A stretch of DNA of 64,000 bases. Origin: Sutcliffiella horikoshii. Its GTDB lineage: Bacteria; Bacillota; Bacilli; Bacillales; Bacillaceae_I. The notes below the pieces were generated by a model. It saw only the letters and a program-made list of their open reading frames with translations, searched no databases and had not been told where the DNA came from. The translations under genes and the position numbers were made by a program. Location: NCBI RefSeq assembly GCF_019931755.1, contig NZ_CP082918.1, forward strand, positions 1,096,001 to 1,160,000, read 5' to 3'. Shown here one piece after another: positions 17,513 to 26,171 of this stretch. Numbering within the stretch: position 1 is the first letter of the stretch; each line of letters opens with the position of its first letter.

Positions 17513-17588
17513 AGTAAGCAAGTTACTTGCAAAATAGTTGTAGATTTAATATCATTATCTCGAATTAATAATAATTTAATTCAAGATA
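17513..17588 (+). promoter_or_regulatory. Azoreductase promoter with two candidate operators
   Basis: TTGCAA (17527-17532) and TATCAT (17550-17555), 17 bases apart. An inverted repeat AGTAA-N5-TTACT (17513-17527) overlaps the -35; a second, TATCTCGAATTA-N9-TAATTCAAGATA (17556-17588), begins right after the -10 and resembles the MhqR half-site ATCTCGAAT known upstream of Bacillus azoreductases. Control by quinone- or thiol-stress repressors (MhqR, YodB type) is inferred. Confidence 0.6.
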
Positions 17589-17658
17589 GTTGGTAAGTTA
17601 TGCCTTTTGGTAGCAAACTATAATAAATTACTTCAAACAAAGAGAGGAAAGATACAAC

Positions 17659-18294
17659 ATGGCAAAAGTTTTATACATCACAGCACATCCACATGATGAC
17701 ACATTATCCTACAGTATGGCAGTAGGAAAAGCATTCATTGACACGTACAAAGAGGCGAACCCATCAGATGAAATAGTTCATGTAGATCTATACAAAGAAC
17801 ATATCCCGCATATTGATGCAGATGTATTCAGTGGATGGGGAAAATTGCAAACAGGCAAAGGTTTTGAAGAACTTTCTGAAGAAGAAAAAGGAAAAGTCAG
17901 CCGATTGTCCGAGTTAACGGAACAGTTTATCGGAGCAGATAAATATGTGTTTGTAACACCACTTTGGAATTTCTCCTTCCCTCCAGTAATGAAGGCATAT
18001 CTTGATTCCGTTGCTGTTGCAGGTAAAACGTTCAAGTACACAGCGGAAGGTCCGGTTGGATTATTGACAGACAAAAAAGCAATCCATATTCAAGCTCGCG
18101 GGGGGATCTATTCAGAAGGACCAGCGGCCGGTATGGAAATGGGACATCGTTACTTGACGGTGCTTATGCAATTCTTTGGTGTACCATCTTTTGAAGGATT
18201 GTTTGTAGAAGGTCATGCAGCAATGCCTGATAAAGCAGATGAAATTAAAGCAGACGCTATAGCGCGAGCTAAGGATAAAGCACACACTTTCTAA
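17659..18294 (+). CDS. azoR: FMN-dependent NADH-azoreductase
   Basis: A 211-residue flavodoxin-fold enzyme of the AzoR/acyl-carrier-phosphodiesterase family, which reduces azo dyes and quinones with NADH. Visible: N-terminal Rossmann strand [11 protein letters not shown], the FMN-binding [18 protein letters not shown] segment around residues 96-113, and [20 protein letters not shown] around 144-163 (conserved SxGGxY-type loop). The start follows AGAGAGGAAAG. The inverted repeats in its promoter suggest induction by electrophiles or quinones. B. subtilis has two such enzymes (AzoR1, AzoR2); I do not decide which is closer. Confidence 0.9.
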   Translation: MAKVLYITAHPHDDTLSYSMAVGKAFIDTYKEANPSDEIVHVDLYKEHIPHIDADVFSGWGKLQTGKGFEELSEEEKGKVSRLSELTEQFIGADKYVFVTPLWNFSFPPVMKAYLDSVAVAGKTFKYTAEGPVGLLTDKKAIHIQARGGIYSEGPAAGMEMGHRYLTVLMQFFGVPSFEGLFVEGHAAMPDKADEIKADAIARAKDKAHTF

Positions 18295-18442
18295 GAATGA
18301 TGAACCGGGTGGCTGGTAAGCTGCCCGGTGATTTATCAACCACACCTCAAATTTCACCAACCTTCAACGAACGTTCCTTTCCTTCAATCACGTCCAATGC
18401 TATAATGTACCGAAAAGAATCTTTACATAACATGGAGGCAAT

Positions 18443-18922
18443 ATGCTAACTTTTGAACAAAAGCTTGAAATTATAGAATCATTCCCACAACTAACAAGAA
18501 AAGACGTATCTCTGAAACGGGTAAACTTTCAATATGAAGAAAGTCAAAGCGATAAGAAAAATGTAGTCTATCACTTGCACCCAAATGGCAATGGGTTTGT
18601 TTATGCCAAAGGAATCAAAGGCTATAAGACTGACGATAAAGGAATGGTGAATATTCGTGAGTTTGGTGAGGATGAACTACGTGAACTTATCAATAAGTCG
18701 ATTGAGTTGTTAGGTCGAGACTATGAAGTAGAGACAGACCTTGATACAGAAGCATTTGAGGAAGAGCGTTGGGCAAATGATGAAGGACATTCTTTGCATG
18801 TGGTGCAGGAAGACGATATGTGGAATGTGTATGCCGGAAAAAATCTAGACGGAACATTTCCTTCTTATAATGAGGCAAAGCAGTACTTAATGGAAGAAGG
18901 ATTCCGTAAGCGGTACTATTAA
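18443..18922 (+). CDS. Conserved hypothetical protein
   Basis: A 159-residue soluble acidic protein starting at ATG 18443 (GGAGGCAAT upstream). Recognisable pieces are only compositional: QKLEIIESFPQLTRKDVSLK near the start and YNEAKQYLMEEGFRKRYY at the end. No signal, membrane helix or catalytic motif. It is a single gene with a hairpin after it. I do not recognise the family and give no function. Confidence 0.7.
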   Translation: MLTFEQKLEIIESFPQLTRKDVSLKRVNFQYEESQSDKKNVVYHLHPNGNGFVYAKGIKGYKTDDKGMVNIREFGEDELRELINKSIELLGRDYEVETDLDTEAFEEERWANDEGHSLHVVQEDDMWNVYAGKNLDGTFPSYNEAKQYLMEEGFRKRYY

Positions 18923-18928
18923 ATGATT

Positions 18929-18957
18929 AAGGCTCCCTTCTATACATGGGAGCCTTA
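18929..18957. terminator. Hairpin between the hypothetical gene and ktrB
   Basis: AAGGCTCCC with GGGAGCCTT; T-run is weak on both sides. Confidence 0.5.
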
Positions 18958-18961
18958 ACTA

Positions 18962-20284
18962 TTATCCAGTAAGTAAGTCCTCGTTTGGATATCTTACCTT
19001 GGAAGGTTTCGGTTTTGCTAAGGAATAGGCCAATGTCAACGGTCCCAGTTTTCCAAGCAACATGATGAAAACAATCACGCATTTACCGATATCTGTTAAA
19101 TCCCCGGTAATCCCCATGGATAATCCCACCGTACCAAATGCGGAAATCACTTCAAATAATAATAATAGAAATTCTGCTTGTTCGGTTATCGTCAAGATGA
19201 ACAATGAGAAGAAAATAAATAAAATACTAATGGTTGAAATCGCAAGAGCTTTTAATACATAGTTTTGATGTATAGAACGATTGAAAATGACAATTTCGTG
19301 TTTACCTTTTATGAAAGTGTTCACAGCCAAAATGATAATGATGAACGTTGTTAATTTGATTCCCCCACCTGTTGAAGTACTTCCTGCTCCTATAAACATA
19401 AGAAGAAGTGTCCACATAATAGAGGCAGTTTCCATGGCTCCGATATCTATTGTATTAAAACCGGCAGTTCGAGTTGTTACCGCTTGAAAATAAGAAGCCC
19501 AAATCTTTTCAATTAAGGTGAAATTTCCTAGAGTACTAGGGTTGAAGTATTCCAAAACAAAGAACACAAACATCGCAAGTATATTGATCCCCAATGTTCC
19601 AAATAGCATAATCTTTGTATGAAGGGTAAGTCTGCGAAATTCTTTTGTGTACCACAGATCTGTCAAAACGGTAAATCCTATCCCCCCAATAATGAAAAGA
19701 AAAGAAACCACAATGTTTACAACAGGATCCCCCACATATTGCATCAAGCTATCTGGCCAAATGGAAAAACCGGCGTTGTTGAATGCGGAAATGGCATGAA
19801 ACACACTATAGTAAAAGCCGTCCCACCACCCGTACTCAGGAATCCATCGATAGGACAACAGTAATACCGCTATTCCTTCAATAAGGAAAGAGAATATAAT
19901 AATTCTTCTGACCAGTAAGATGATTCCCCCGACGGATGTTTGATTGAGTGCCTGTTGTAATATCAACCTTTCCTGAAAGCCAATTTTTTTTCCTAACATG
20001 ATAAAAATTAAGACGGCGAATGTCATAATACCAATTCCGCCTACTTGTATAAGAAACAAGATGACAATTTGGCCAAACAAGGTGTATGCGGTTCCGGTAT
20101 CCACTACAGCAAGCCCTGTGACTGTCATGGCAGATGTAGCAGTGAATAGGGCATCAACCAGTGTGATGGATTCAGTAGTGGAAACCGGCAATTTCAATAA
20201 TAACGTCCCTAAAAATCCGAAAAAAATGAATACAACAATCAATAGTTGCGGCGGACTGAGTTTAATAAAAGGACGGCGCCACAT
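18962..20284 (-). CDS. ktrB: K+ uptake channel subunit KtrB (TrkH family)
   Basis: A 440-residue membrane pore of the Ktr system. All four P-loop filters are visible with their conserved Gly: SAMTVTGLAVVDTG, SAFNNAGFSIW, TTRTAGFNTID and SAFGTVGLSMG. Na+-stimulated K+ uptake through KtrB is gated by the ring of KtrA. It begins two bases after the ktrA stop with little ribosome site of its own, which points to translational coupling. The order ktrA-ktrB and the ydaO riboswitch upstream match the B. subtilis ktrAB (yuaA-yubG) operon. Confidence 0.93.
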   Translation of the reverse strand: MWRRPFIKLSPPQLLIVVFIFFGFLGTLLLKLPVSTTESITLVDALFTATSAMTVTGLAVVDTGTAYTLFGQIVILFLIQVGGIGIMTFAVLIFIMLGKKIGFQERLILQQALNQTSVGGIILLVRRIIIFSFLIEGIAVLLLSYRWIPEYGWWDGFYYSVFHAISAFNNAGFSIWPDSLMQYVGDPVVNIVVSFLFIIGGIGFTVLTDLWYTKEFRRLTLHTKIMLFGTLGINILAMFVFFVLEYFNPSTLGNFTLIEKIWASYFQAVTTRTAGFNTIDIGAMETASIMWTLLLMFIGAGSTSTGGGIKLTTFIIIILAVNTFIKGKHEIVIFNRSIHQNYVLKALAISTISILFIFFSLFILTITEQAEFLLLLFEVISAFGTVGLSMGITGDLTDIGKCVIVFIMLLGKLGPLTLAYSLAKPKPSKVRYPNEDLLTG

Positions 20285-20286
20285 GG

Positions 20287-20943
20287 TTAGATTCCCACAT
20301 CTTCAAATCGGTGGATGTCTTCGTTACGGCCGAGAATAATTAACAAATCCCCTTGGCGAATAATTTCATCTGCAGGAGGTGAAATAATGATATCCCCATC
20401 TCTTTGGATGCCTATTAATGTACAACCATACTTTGCTCGTAAATCTAAATCAGTCAGACTTTTATTACTTACTTTTTTCGATGCAAAAAGTTCAACTATA
20501 CTATGGTTATTGGAAAGTTCAATGTAGTCAAAGATTTTATCTGAAACGACATGGTGGGCAACTCTTTTAGCCATATCCCGTTCGGGCTGGATAATTCTGT
20601 CCACACCGATTTTCTCCAATACTTTTTGGTGGTATTTATTTGTAGCTTTTACCCACACTTGTTTAATGCCCATTTCCTTTAGAAGCAGACTTGTAAGAAT
20701 ACTTGATTCAATGTCATCCCCCATGGAGACAATAGCATGATCGAAATTGCGGATTCCTAGGGAATTAAGTGTGGCTTCGTCTGTTGCATTGGCCTGAACA
20801 GCATGTGTAGCATATTCGCTTATTTTGTTGATGTTGTCTTCGTCTTTGTCTATAGCGAGTACATCTACCCCAAGTGTGGAGAATTCCTCAACGATGCTGC
20901 CTCCGAACCGGCCCAATCCAATGACAACAAATTGCTTCTTCAT
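20287..20943 (-). CDS. ktrA: K+ uptake regulatory subunit KtrA (RCK domain)
   Basis: A 218-residue cytosolic protein. RCK_N Rossmann domain about 1-130 with the nucleotide motif GLGRFGGS (residues 9-16) and acidic end DKDEDN; RCK_C domain about 140-218 (IGIQRDGDIIISPPADEII, ILGRNEDI). It assembles as an octameric ring on KtrB, binds ATP/ADP, and its RCK_C binds c-di-AMP, which closes the channel. With the c-di-AMP riboswitch upstream, the same signal would also cut transcription. The start follows GAAGGAA. Confidence 0.93.
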   Translation of the reverse strand: MKKQFVVIGLGRFGGSIVEEFSTLGVDVLAIDKDEDNINKISEYATHAVQANATDEATLNSLGIRNFDHAIVSMGDDIESSILTSLLLKEMGIKQVWVKATNKYHQKVLEKIGVDRIIQPERDMAKRVAHHVVSDKIFDYIELSNNHSIVELFASKKVSNKSLTDLDLRAKYGCTLIGIQRDGDIIISPPADEIIRQGDLLIILGRNEDIHRFEDVGI

Positions 20944-21011
20944 GTTTATTCCTTCTCTCTAAAAAAATAGGTTTTCTTGGTGTGATCTTTAGATCAGGGA
21001 TAAGAACGCAG

Positions 21012-21050
21012 AAAGAGACCATCTTTGCAACTCAAAGAATGGTCTCCTTT
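21012..21050 (-). terminator. Riboswitch terminator before ktrA
   Basis: On the minus strand GGAGACCATTCTTTG, loop, CAAAGATGGTCTCTTTC: the expression platform of the ydaO element. Confidence 0.75.
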
Positions 21051-21059
21051 ATAACAATC

Positions 21060-21215
21060 AGACCCTTCTCTCAATACGCTTACGAGGTTAGCTGTCGGGT
21101 TAGAGGATGAGAGTCCTCTTCGCATAAGTGCAATTCACCCCAAGATATTCCGAAAATTATCAGGATATCAGTATGGTTCCCCCGCTCTGTAAAGATTAAG
21201 CAATAGGTTAAAATG
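21060..21215 (-). promoter_or_regulatory. ydaO-yuaA (c-di-AMP) riboswitch
   Basis: Read on the minus strand it contains the family's conserved blocks in order: GAGCGGGGGAACCAT, GGGGTGAATTGC, GACTCTCATCC, then CCCGACAGCTAACC and TCGTAAGCG. It sits directly before ktrAB, its classical target. c-di-AMP binding is expected to favour the downstream terminator and so lower K+ uptake. Confidence 0.95.
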
Positions 21216-21233
21216 TATAGAATGATGATACTT

Positions 21234-21262
21234 AATTTACTCCCCTTTTTTAACTTCGTCAA
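21234..21262 (-). promoter_or_regulatory. Promoter of the ktrAB transcript
   Basis: Minus strand TTGACG (21262-21257), 17 bases, TAAATT (21239-21234). Confidence 0.5.
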
Positions 21263-21482
21263 TAGATAATTTGTAAAAAACATGTAAAGCGTTTTCAACT
21301 TGAACTATGGCAGAAAAATGTCCTTATCAAAAAAATAATTTATATGGAGAGTGTAAGATAGTACTTTATTAAGATAAAATTGCTATAATTATGTAAAGCA
21401 CTTCAGTAAAAAAGGCGATACTTATAATTAATTGCTCATATTCACATAAAAACATGTATATGGTAGAAATCAGTAGATAAAT

Positions 21483-22196
21483 ATGACTAGAAACCAGGCA
21501 AGGGAGGGAGCATTCATACACACTCATAAAATTTGGAGGATATTAACCTTCATACTAGTAGTATGTTCATTAATATGGGTTGTTCAAACAGAGTGGTTTT
21601 CCATTTTTAAGAGTGGTGATATTGAACAAATTCAATTGATGTTAGAAGAGGAAATATATTTCTTATTATTACTAACCTTCTCCTTAATGCTAATTCAGAA
21701 CCTGTTTACGCTCATCCCGATTGTAGGGATAATAGTTATTAATATTGCTTTGTTTGGACTGGTATGCGGGTATATATGGAGTCTTGCTACAAGCTTAATT
21801 GGCGCACTGGTCGCTTTCGTCGTCTTTCGTTATTGGTTCCAATCGCTCCTTATCAACAAGGTTAAAAAATCATATCTAGAAAAGTTGGAGCAGAATGGTG
21901 TTTTTTTCGTTTTATTATTGCGATTGATCCCATTTGTTCCATCTAGCTTAATAAATATAACAGGTGGTGTGAGTTCCATCAGGTTAATGCCCTTTCTGAC
22001 AGCTACCTTTATCGGAAATGCACTTTATTTATTATTACTAAGTTTTGTAGCTAACGGGTTATTATCAGCAGACATTGAGGGCTATATGCTTGTTGCATTA
22101 TTGGTTGCTATACTGCCGAGTATATATCTGTACCGATATCTTAAAAAGAAAAGCGGTTTAGGAGAAAATGAGAAAAGAAAAGTAAGAGGCGGCTAA
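21483..22196 (+). CDS. TVP38/TMEM64 (VTT-domain, DedA-superfamily) membrane protein
   Basis: A 237-residue membrane protein with about six hydrophobic segments. The VTT/SNARE-associated core lies at about 80-200: GLVCGYIWSLATSLIGALVA, then LLRLIPFVPSSLINITGG, which matches the family's (F/R)xxPxxPxxxxNxxxG loop. Homologues are lipid scramblases or transporters in other systems; in Bacillus the role is unsettled. The ATG at 21483 has only a poor ribosome site. It is single, with its own strong terminator. Confidence 0.8.
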   Translation: MTRNQAREGAFIHTHKIWRILTFILVVCSLIWVVQTEWFSIFKSGDIEQIQLMLEEEIYFLLLLTFSLMLIQNLFTLIPIVGIIVINIALFGLVCGYIWSLATSLIGALVAFVVFRYWFQSLLINKVKKSYLEKLEQNGVFFVLLLRLIPFVPSSLINITGGVSSIRLMPFLTATFIGNALYLLLLSFVANGLLSADIEGYMLVALLVAILPSIYLYRYLKKKSGLGENEKRKVRGG

Positions 22197-22198
22197 AC

Positions 22199-22229
22199 AA
22201 AGACCGGGCAATTTCGCCCGGTCTTTTTG
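22199..22229 (+). terminator. Terminator after VTT gene
   Basis: AAAGACCGGGC, loop AATTTC, GCCCGGTCTTTTT. Confidence 0.9.
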
Positions 22230-22255
22230 TCTAAGGATAAGAAAGTATACAATAC

Positions 22256-22380
22256 TGTTGATTTCCGTTCCAGGCGCTTCGCTTGCCTGCGGGCGGTCCG
22301 TGAGCCTCCTCACTCCGTTGCGGGGTCTCACCTGTCCCTTCCTCCCGCGGGCGTCTGCGCGCCTTCCACTCCAATCAACA
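22256..22380. repeat. GC-rich palindromic intergenic element, type A (copy R1)
   Basis: About 125 bp bounded by TGTTGATT and its inverse AATCAACA. Inside are GGCGCTTCGCTTGCC, GCGGGCGGTCCG, GGGGTCTCACC and CCCGCGGGCG, far richer in G+C than the surroundings. It pairs in inverted orientation with R2 and recurs at 45987-46116 (R5). Confidence 0.85.
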
Positions 22381-22464
22381 AGGTAGCTTCATTCACCATA
22401 AAGTCAGAAAAGATATCTAACCGAGTTATTGAAAAATCAATAACGTTTTTTTTGCGTAACTTCT

Positions 22465-22598
22465 AGCTGTGTATTGGAGCAAATTGCGGAGACTCCTACG
22501 GGGAAGTAGCGGCAATGTTGAGACCCCGCAGGCTTGCCGAGGAGGCTCAAGGTCGCCCCGTGGAAAGCGTAGCCATTTGCGGAAAGGAACGGCGGCGA
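22465..22598. repeat. GC-rich palindromic intergenic element, type B, inverted (copy R2)
   Basis: About 134 bp from AGCTGTGTATTGGAGC to GGAACGGCGGCGA, containing GTTGAGACCCCGCAGG and GGCTCAAGGTCGCCCCG. It is the inverse of copies at 29123 and 36021 and parallel to 46204-46336. R1, an 84-bp spacer and R2 form one composite that recurs at 45.97-46.34 kb. Confidence 0.85.
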
Positions 22599-22619
22599 TA
22601 AACCAATAACAGAGGTTTT

Positions 22620-22658
22620 TACTTTTAAAGAACCTGGCGAAAATTCCGCCAGGTTCTT
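22620..22658 (-). terminator. Terminator of the two-helix membrane protein gene
   Basis: AGAACCTGGCG with CGCCAGGTTCT; T-run on the minus strand. Confidence 0.75.
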
Positions 22659-22673
22659 GTTTTGTTTTATCAG

Positions 22674-23039
22674 TTATTCGTTCCGCCTAACCTTGCGTTG
22701 GTAGAAAATAAAGATAGGTAGTGGGATGATAATCCATCCAAAACTCTTAATCAATGTATTCCAGGCCATTTCTCTGTTACGTTCTTTCTCTTGAGAGACA
22801 ACTGTGTTATATTCGGCAAGCAATTCGTCATCATCAATTTCTGGCTCTGAAATCGGTTTGCCTGACTCATCATATTTTGTTTTATTGGCAATCTTCATCT
22901 CCTTATACTCGCTATAAGTTTGATAATAGCTAGAAGGGGAAACAATATCTGCAATTGCCATAAAAGCTGCGACACTTCCTCCGATGGTCATCATCAAGGT
23001 CATAAACAAGATTACATAATAATAGACTACTCGTATCAT
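22674..23039 (-). CDS. Two-helix membrane protein of unknown function
   Basis: A 121-residue protein with membrane helices at about 5-30 (YYYVILFMTLMMTIGGSVAAF) and 93-112, and a charged outer or inner loop of about 60 residues between them (SEPEIDDDELLAEYNTVV). Start ATG 23039 after GGAAGGAG. It is divergent from the next gene and ends at its own terminator. I do not recognise the family. Confidence 0.7.
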   Translation of the reverse strand: MIRVVYYYVILFMTLMMTIGGSVAAFMAIADIVSPSSYYQTYSEYKEMKIANKTKYDESGKPISEPEIDDDELLAEYNTVVSQEKERNREMAWNTLIKSFGWIIIPLPIFIFYQRKVRRNE

Positions 23040-23186
23040 ACTAATGCTCCTTCCTCATCAATAATGGCAGACCTTTAAGCAACTCATGAAATAGAGCTAC
23101 TAATAAGATATTTTAGATATGAAACTTATAGAATTTAAAAAACGTAAGAATAGAAAAGAATGAAGAGGTTAAGGGAGGTAGTATTA

Positions 23187-23918
23187 ATGTTGATATTATT
23201 TTTTATACAACTCACGGTCGTGCTGATATTTTTATTAATTGGATGGGCTATCGTAAAAAAGGAGGCATATGGGCTGATATCTAGTTTTCGTTCTCGTCCT
23301 AAAGAAGAGCAAGAAGAATTGATTCAAAATGGCTATCCGCAAAAAACAGGAAAGCTCCTCATTGGGACAGCAATCGCCTTATTAATCATGCTTCCTTTAC
23401 TATTTACTTCTTTCCCTTATGCTATGGAAGTTCAAATAGGGGTAATGGTAGTCCTATTGTTGGGAGGATTCATATATCTTTCCAAATATGAGGTGCCAAA
23501 AAAACGTAAAAAAAGCTACATCATTAGTACATCTATTGCTGTTGTCACATTTAGTTTTTTATTTGTCGTTTCTTACTTAGGTTTTCAAGAGGCTGAATTA
23601 ACTTTGAAGGAAAATTCATTTGAGATAAGTGGAGTTTATGGTGATGAATGGAGGTTTGAAGACATCACACAAGTCGACCTAGTGGAGGAAATGCCGGAAG
23701 TGCTTTTACGTACAAATGGATATGGAATGCAATCCATCTCTAAAGGGCACTTTAAGGTCAAGGATTATGGAAGCAGTCTGCTGTTTATTTATAAAGGACA
23801 TTCGCCCTATTTATTAATAAAAACAAATGATGATACTATCTTCATTAACGCAAAAGATGCAGAAAAAACAAAAGATTGGTATTATCAATTAGTAGAGCAG
23901 TCAGGTAAAGCAGAATAG
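23187..23918 (+). CDS. DUF3784 membrane protein with C-terminal PH-like domain
   Basis: 243 residues when started at ATG 23187, seven bases after GGGAGGT; an ATG nine codons upstream has no ribosome site. The N-terminal third fits DUF3784: a first helix, then AYGLISSFRSRPKEEQEE and NGYPQKTGKLLIG, then helices to about residue 130. The last 110 residues (FEISGVYGDEWRFEDITQVD onward, ending in an Lys-Asp-Trp-Tyr helix) look like a bacterial PH-like domain. Neither domain has a clear function. Confidence 0.65.
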   Translation: MLILFFIQLTVVLIFLLIGWAIVKKEAYGLISSFRSRPKEEQEELIQNGYPQKTGKLLIGTAIALLIMLPLLFTSFPYAMEVQIGVMVVLLLGGFIYLSKYEVPKKRKKSYIISTSIAVVTFSFLFVVSYLGFQEAELTLKENSFEISGVYGDEWRFEDITQVDLVEEMPEVLLRTNGYGMQSISKGHFKVKDYGSSLLFIYKGHSPYLLIKTNDDTIFINAKDAEKTKDWYYQLVEQSGKAE

Positions 23919-23957
23919 TATTAATTCTTTAATTTTCCAAGAAGGGAACATTAAATC

Positions 23958-24911
23958 ATGACCTATTTATTATTGGTTGTCGGATTTGCATTGTTGATCA
24001 AAGGGGCCGACTGGTTTGTGGATGGTGCATCTAGCATTGCCAAGATCCTCCGTATTTCCCCGTTGTTGATTGGATTGACCATAGTAGCATTTGGAACAAG
24101 CTCGCCGGAAGCGACAGTAAGTATTCTAGCAGCGTTAGATGGAAGTGCTGAAGTTTCACTGGGAAATGTTATTGGAAGTAATATCTTTAACATTACTCTT
24201 GTAGTTGGATTAACTGCTCTTTTGAATCCATTAAAAGTGGAGAGCGAAACAATTAGAAAAGAAATACCTTTTACCTTGTTAGGAAGTGCTGTCCTACTTG
24301 TGTTAATCAGTGATATTGCGCTGCAAGGTTTTTCTGAAAACTTGCTTACTAGAAGCGATGGGTTAATCTTTCTATTGATTTTCGCTGTGTTTATGTATTA
24401 TATTTTTGAAGTCGCAAGAAATAATCGTGATAAGATTCCTGTAGAAGAAACTTCAGAGAAAGCAACTTGGGGAAAGAACATTTTTTGGACTATCATCGGG
24501 TTAGCTGCCATTATATTCGGTGGAGAATTAGTGGTAAGAAATAGTACGGAAATTGCTGTGTCATTAGGTATGAGTGAAACACTTGTCGGATTGACAATTG
24601 TAGCAATTGGTACCTCCTTGCCAGAACTTGTTACCTCTATTATGGCAGCAATCAAGAAACAAAGTGAAATTGCCCTGGGTAATATCGTAGGTAGTAATAT
24701 TTTCAATATTTTATTTGTATTGGGAACTTCCTCCCTAATAACTCCACTACCTGTAAATAGCAAAATATTTGTGGATATTGGTTTGTTAGTAGTGTTAACG
24801 GTAATTCTCTTAGTATTTTCAAGAACAAATTTCCGAGTTGGGAAAATAGAAGGAACCTTTTTGGCTATAGCTTACGTCTTATATTTAGTATTTATCATTA
24901 TAAGAAATTGA
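23958..24911 (+). CDS. CaCA-family calcium/sodium antiporter
   Basis: A 317-residue exchanger with ten or eleven hydrophobic segments and both alpha repeats: FGTSSPEATVSI with GNVIGSNIFN in the first half and IGTSLPELVTSI with GNIVGSNIFN in the second. These Glu residues coordinate Ca2+ in the family (YrbG/CaxA type). Start ATG 23958 after AAGAAGGGA. The uppP gene follows after 12 bases, so the two may be one transcript. Confidence 0.9.
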   Translation: MTYLLLVVGFALLIKGADWFVDGASSIAKILRISPLLIGLTIVAFGTSSPEATVSILAALDGSAEVSLGNVIGSNIFNITLVVGLTALLNPLKVESETIRKEIPFTLLGSAVLLVLISDIALQGFSENLLTRSDGLIFLLIFAVFMYYIFEVARNNRDKIPVEETSEKATWGKNIFWTIIGLAAIIFGGELVVRNSTEIAVSLGMSETLVGLTIVAIGTSLPELVTSIMAAIKKQSEIALGNIVGSNIFNILFVLGTSSLITPLPVNSKIFVDIGLLVVLTVILLVFSRTNFRVGKIEGTFLAIAYVLYLVFIIIRN

Positions 24912-24923
24912 GGTTTAATTGGT

Positions 24924-25736
24924 ATGGAAGAAATTTTGATTTTATTGAAGTACATATTCCTTGGAATTTTCCAGGGGATTACTGAACCAATTCCCGTCTC
25001 TTCAAGTGGTCATGTAATGATCTTGCAAAGACTCATGGGAATGGATCTCGAAGGTCTAACATTCGAGATAGTTGTAAATGCAGCATCCTTAATTGCCATC
25101 CTTATTATTTATCGTGAATCAATATCGAGACTTTTCTTCGGGGCATTAAGATTTGTGGCGAAAAAAGATAAGGAAGATAAAGCAGATTTCATGTTTGTCA
25201 TTTATCTTATTGTCGGAACTATCCCTGCAGGAGTTATTGGGGTTGTATATGGCGATGTAATATCGGAGGCCCTTGATAATATTAAAGTTATCGGTGTTAC
25301 TTTGATTGTTACAGGTATTGCACTCTGGTTGATTCGTAACTTAAGAGGTAGAAAGAATGATGCAGAACTTTCTTTCAAGGACGCAATTATTATAGGGTTG
25401 GCACAGGCTGTGGCCTTGATTCCAGGGATAAGCCGTTCTGGTGCAACTATTGTCGCTGCAATGGCGCGTGGAATGAAACAGGAGACAGCACTGAGATTTT
25501 CTTTCCTTCTTTTTATCCCTGTCAGTGTAGGGAGTATCCTGTTGGCAATTAAAGACCTAATCGGAATGGATAATGTTAACGAAATCCTATTACCATACTC
25601 ATTGGCATTTATTGCTTCTCTTATCGCTTCGTATTTCTCTTTAAAATGGTTTATGGGAATCATGGCAAGAGGTAATTTAATTTATTTCTCCATTTACTGC
25701 TTCATTGTCGGAACGCTAGTAGTACTCTTTTTATAA
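24924..25736 (+). CDS. uppP: Undecaprenyl-diphosphatase UppP (copy 1)
   Basis: A 270-residue BacA/UppP membrane enzyme that turns undecaprenyl diphosphate into the monophosphate lipid carrier; family members confer bacitracin tolerance. First signature FQGITEPIPVSSSGHVMIL at about residues 14-32 (Glu plus Ser-Ser-Gly-His), second PGISRSGATIVAAMARG at about 169-185 with the catalytic Arg-Ser-Gly. Full length, with eight or so helices. It shares little surrounding context with the second copy at 37372. Start ATG 24924 (weak ribosome site, coupled to the exchanger gene). Confidence 0.93.
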   Translation: MEEILILLKYIFLGIFQGITEPIPVSSSGHVMILQRLMGMDLEGLTFEIVVNAASLIAILIIYRESISRLFFGALRFVAKKDKEDKADFMFVIYLIVGTIPAGVIGVVYGDVISEALDNIKVIGVTLIVTGIALWLIRNLRGRKNDAELSFKDAIIIGLAQAVALIPGISRSGATIVAAMARGMKQETALRFSFLLFIPVSVGSILLAIKDLIGMDNVNEILLPYSLAFIASLIASYFSLKWFMGIMARGNLIYFSIYCFIVGTLVVLFL

Positions 25737-25745
25737 TGAATCTTA

Positions 25746-25778
25746 AAAAACACCACTTTTTCCAGTGGTGTTTTTTTA
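25746..25778 (+). terminator. Terminator after uppP copy 1
   Basis: AAACACCACT, loop, AGTGGTGTTTTTTT. Confidence 0.9.
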
Positions 25779-25828
25779 TTGCTCAGGTAAATAAGAATGA
25801 TGGAATAGTCGTCTGGTAATTTCGTTTG

Positions 25829-26082
25829 GATGAAGACGTGAGTGACGAAGGAAAAGGAGAAAAGAGGTCCTCATCGCCGGGATGAAGACCTCAGTGACGA
25901 GAAAACAGAAGGAGAGAGGTCCTCATAATCGTCATGAAGACCTCAGTGACGAGAAAACAGGAGGAGAGAGGTCTTCATGATCGTCATGAAGACCTCAGTG
26001 ACGAGGAAACAGAAGGAGAGAGGTCCTCATGAACATCATGAAGACCTCAGTGACGAGAAAGCAGGGGAAGAGAGGTCCTCAT
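25829..26082. repeat. 52-bp tandem hairpin repeat, array 2 (five units)
   Basis: Units start at 25831, 25883, 25935, 25987 and 26039, an exact 52-bp period, with core TGAAGACCTCAGTGACGAGA and closing AGAGAGGTCCTCAT. The internal dyad (ATGAAGACCT with AGGTCCTCAT) is as in array 1 at 17161. The last unit ends about 90 bp before the tyrosine recombinase start. Nothing else lies between the uppP terminator and that gene. Confidence 0.9.
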
Positions 26083-26114
26083 TTCCCTTATTTTTTGTGT
26101 AAGCATATTATTAA

Positions 26115-26140
26115 AATGTTACATATATATATGTTATAAT
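26115..26140 (+). promoter_or_regulatory. Dyad and -10 region before the recombinase gene
   Basis: GTTACATATATATATGTTAT is an inverted repeat of GTTACATAT/ATATGTTA(A)-type half-sites and runs into TATAAT (26135-26140). A good -35 is not visible, so the dyad may bind an activator or repressor. Confidence 0.4.
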
Positions 26141-26171
26141 GGAGTTAAGTAACATTAAGGAGGAGAATCTT

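Noticed and set aside
22227..22466. Open frame across repeat R1
   Set aside because: It starts in a terminator tail and runs through a non-coding GC-rich repeat; no ribosome site.
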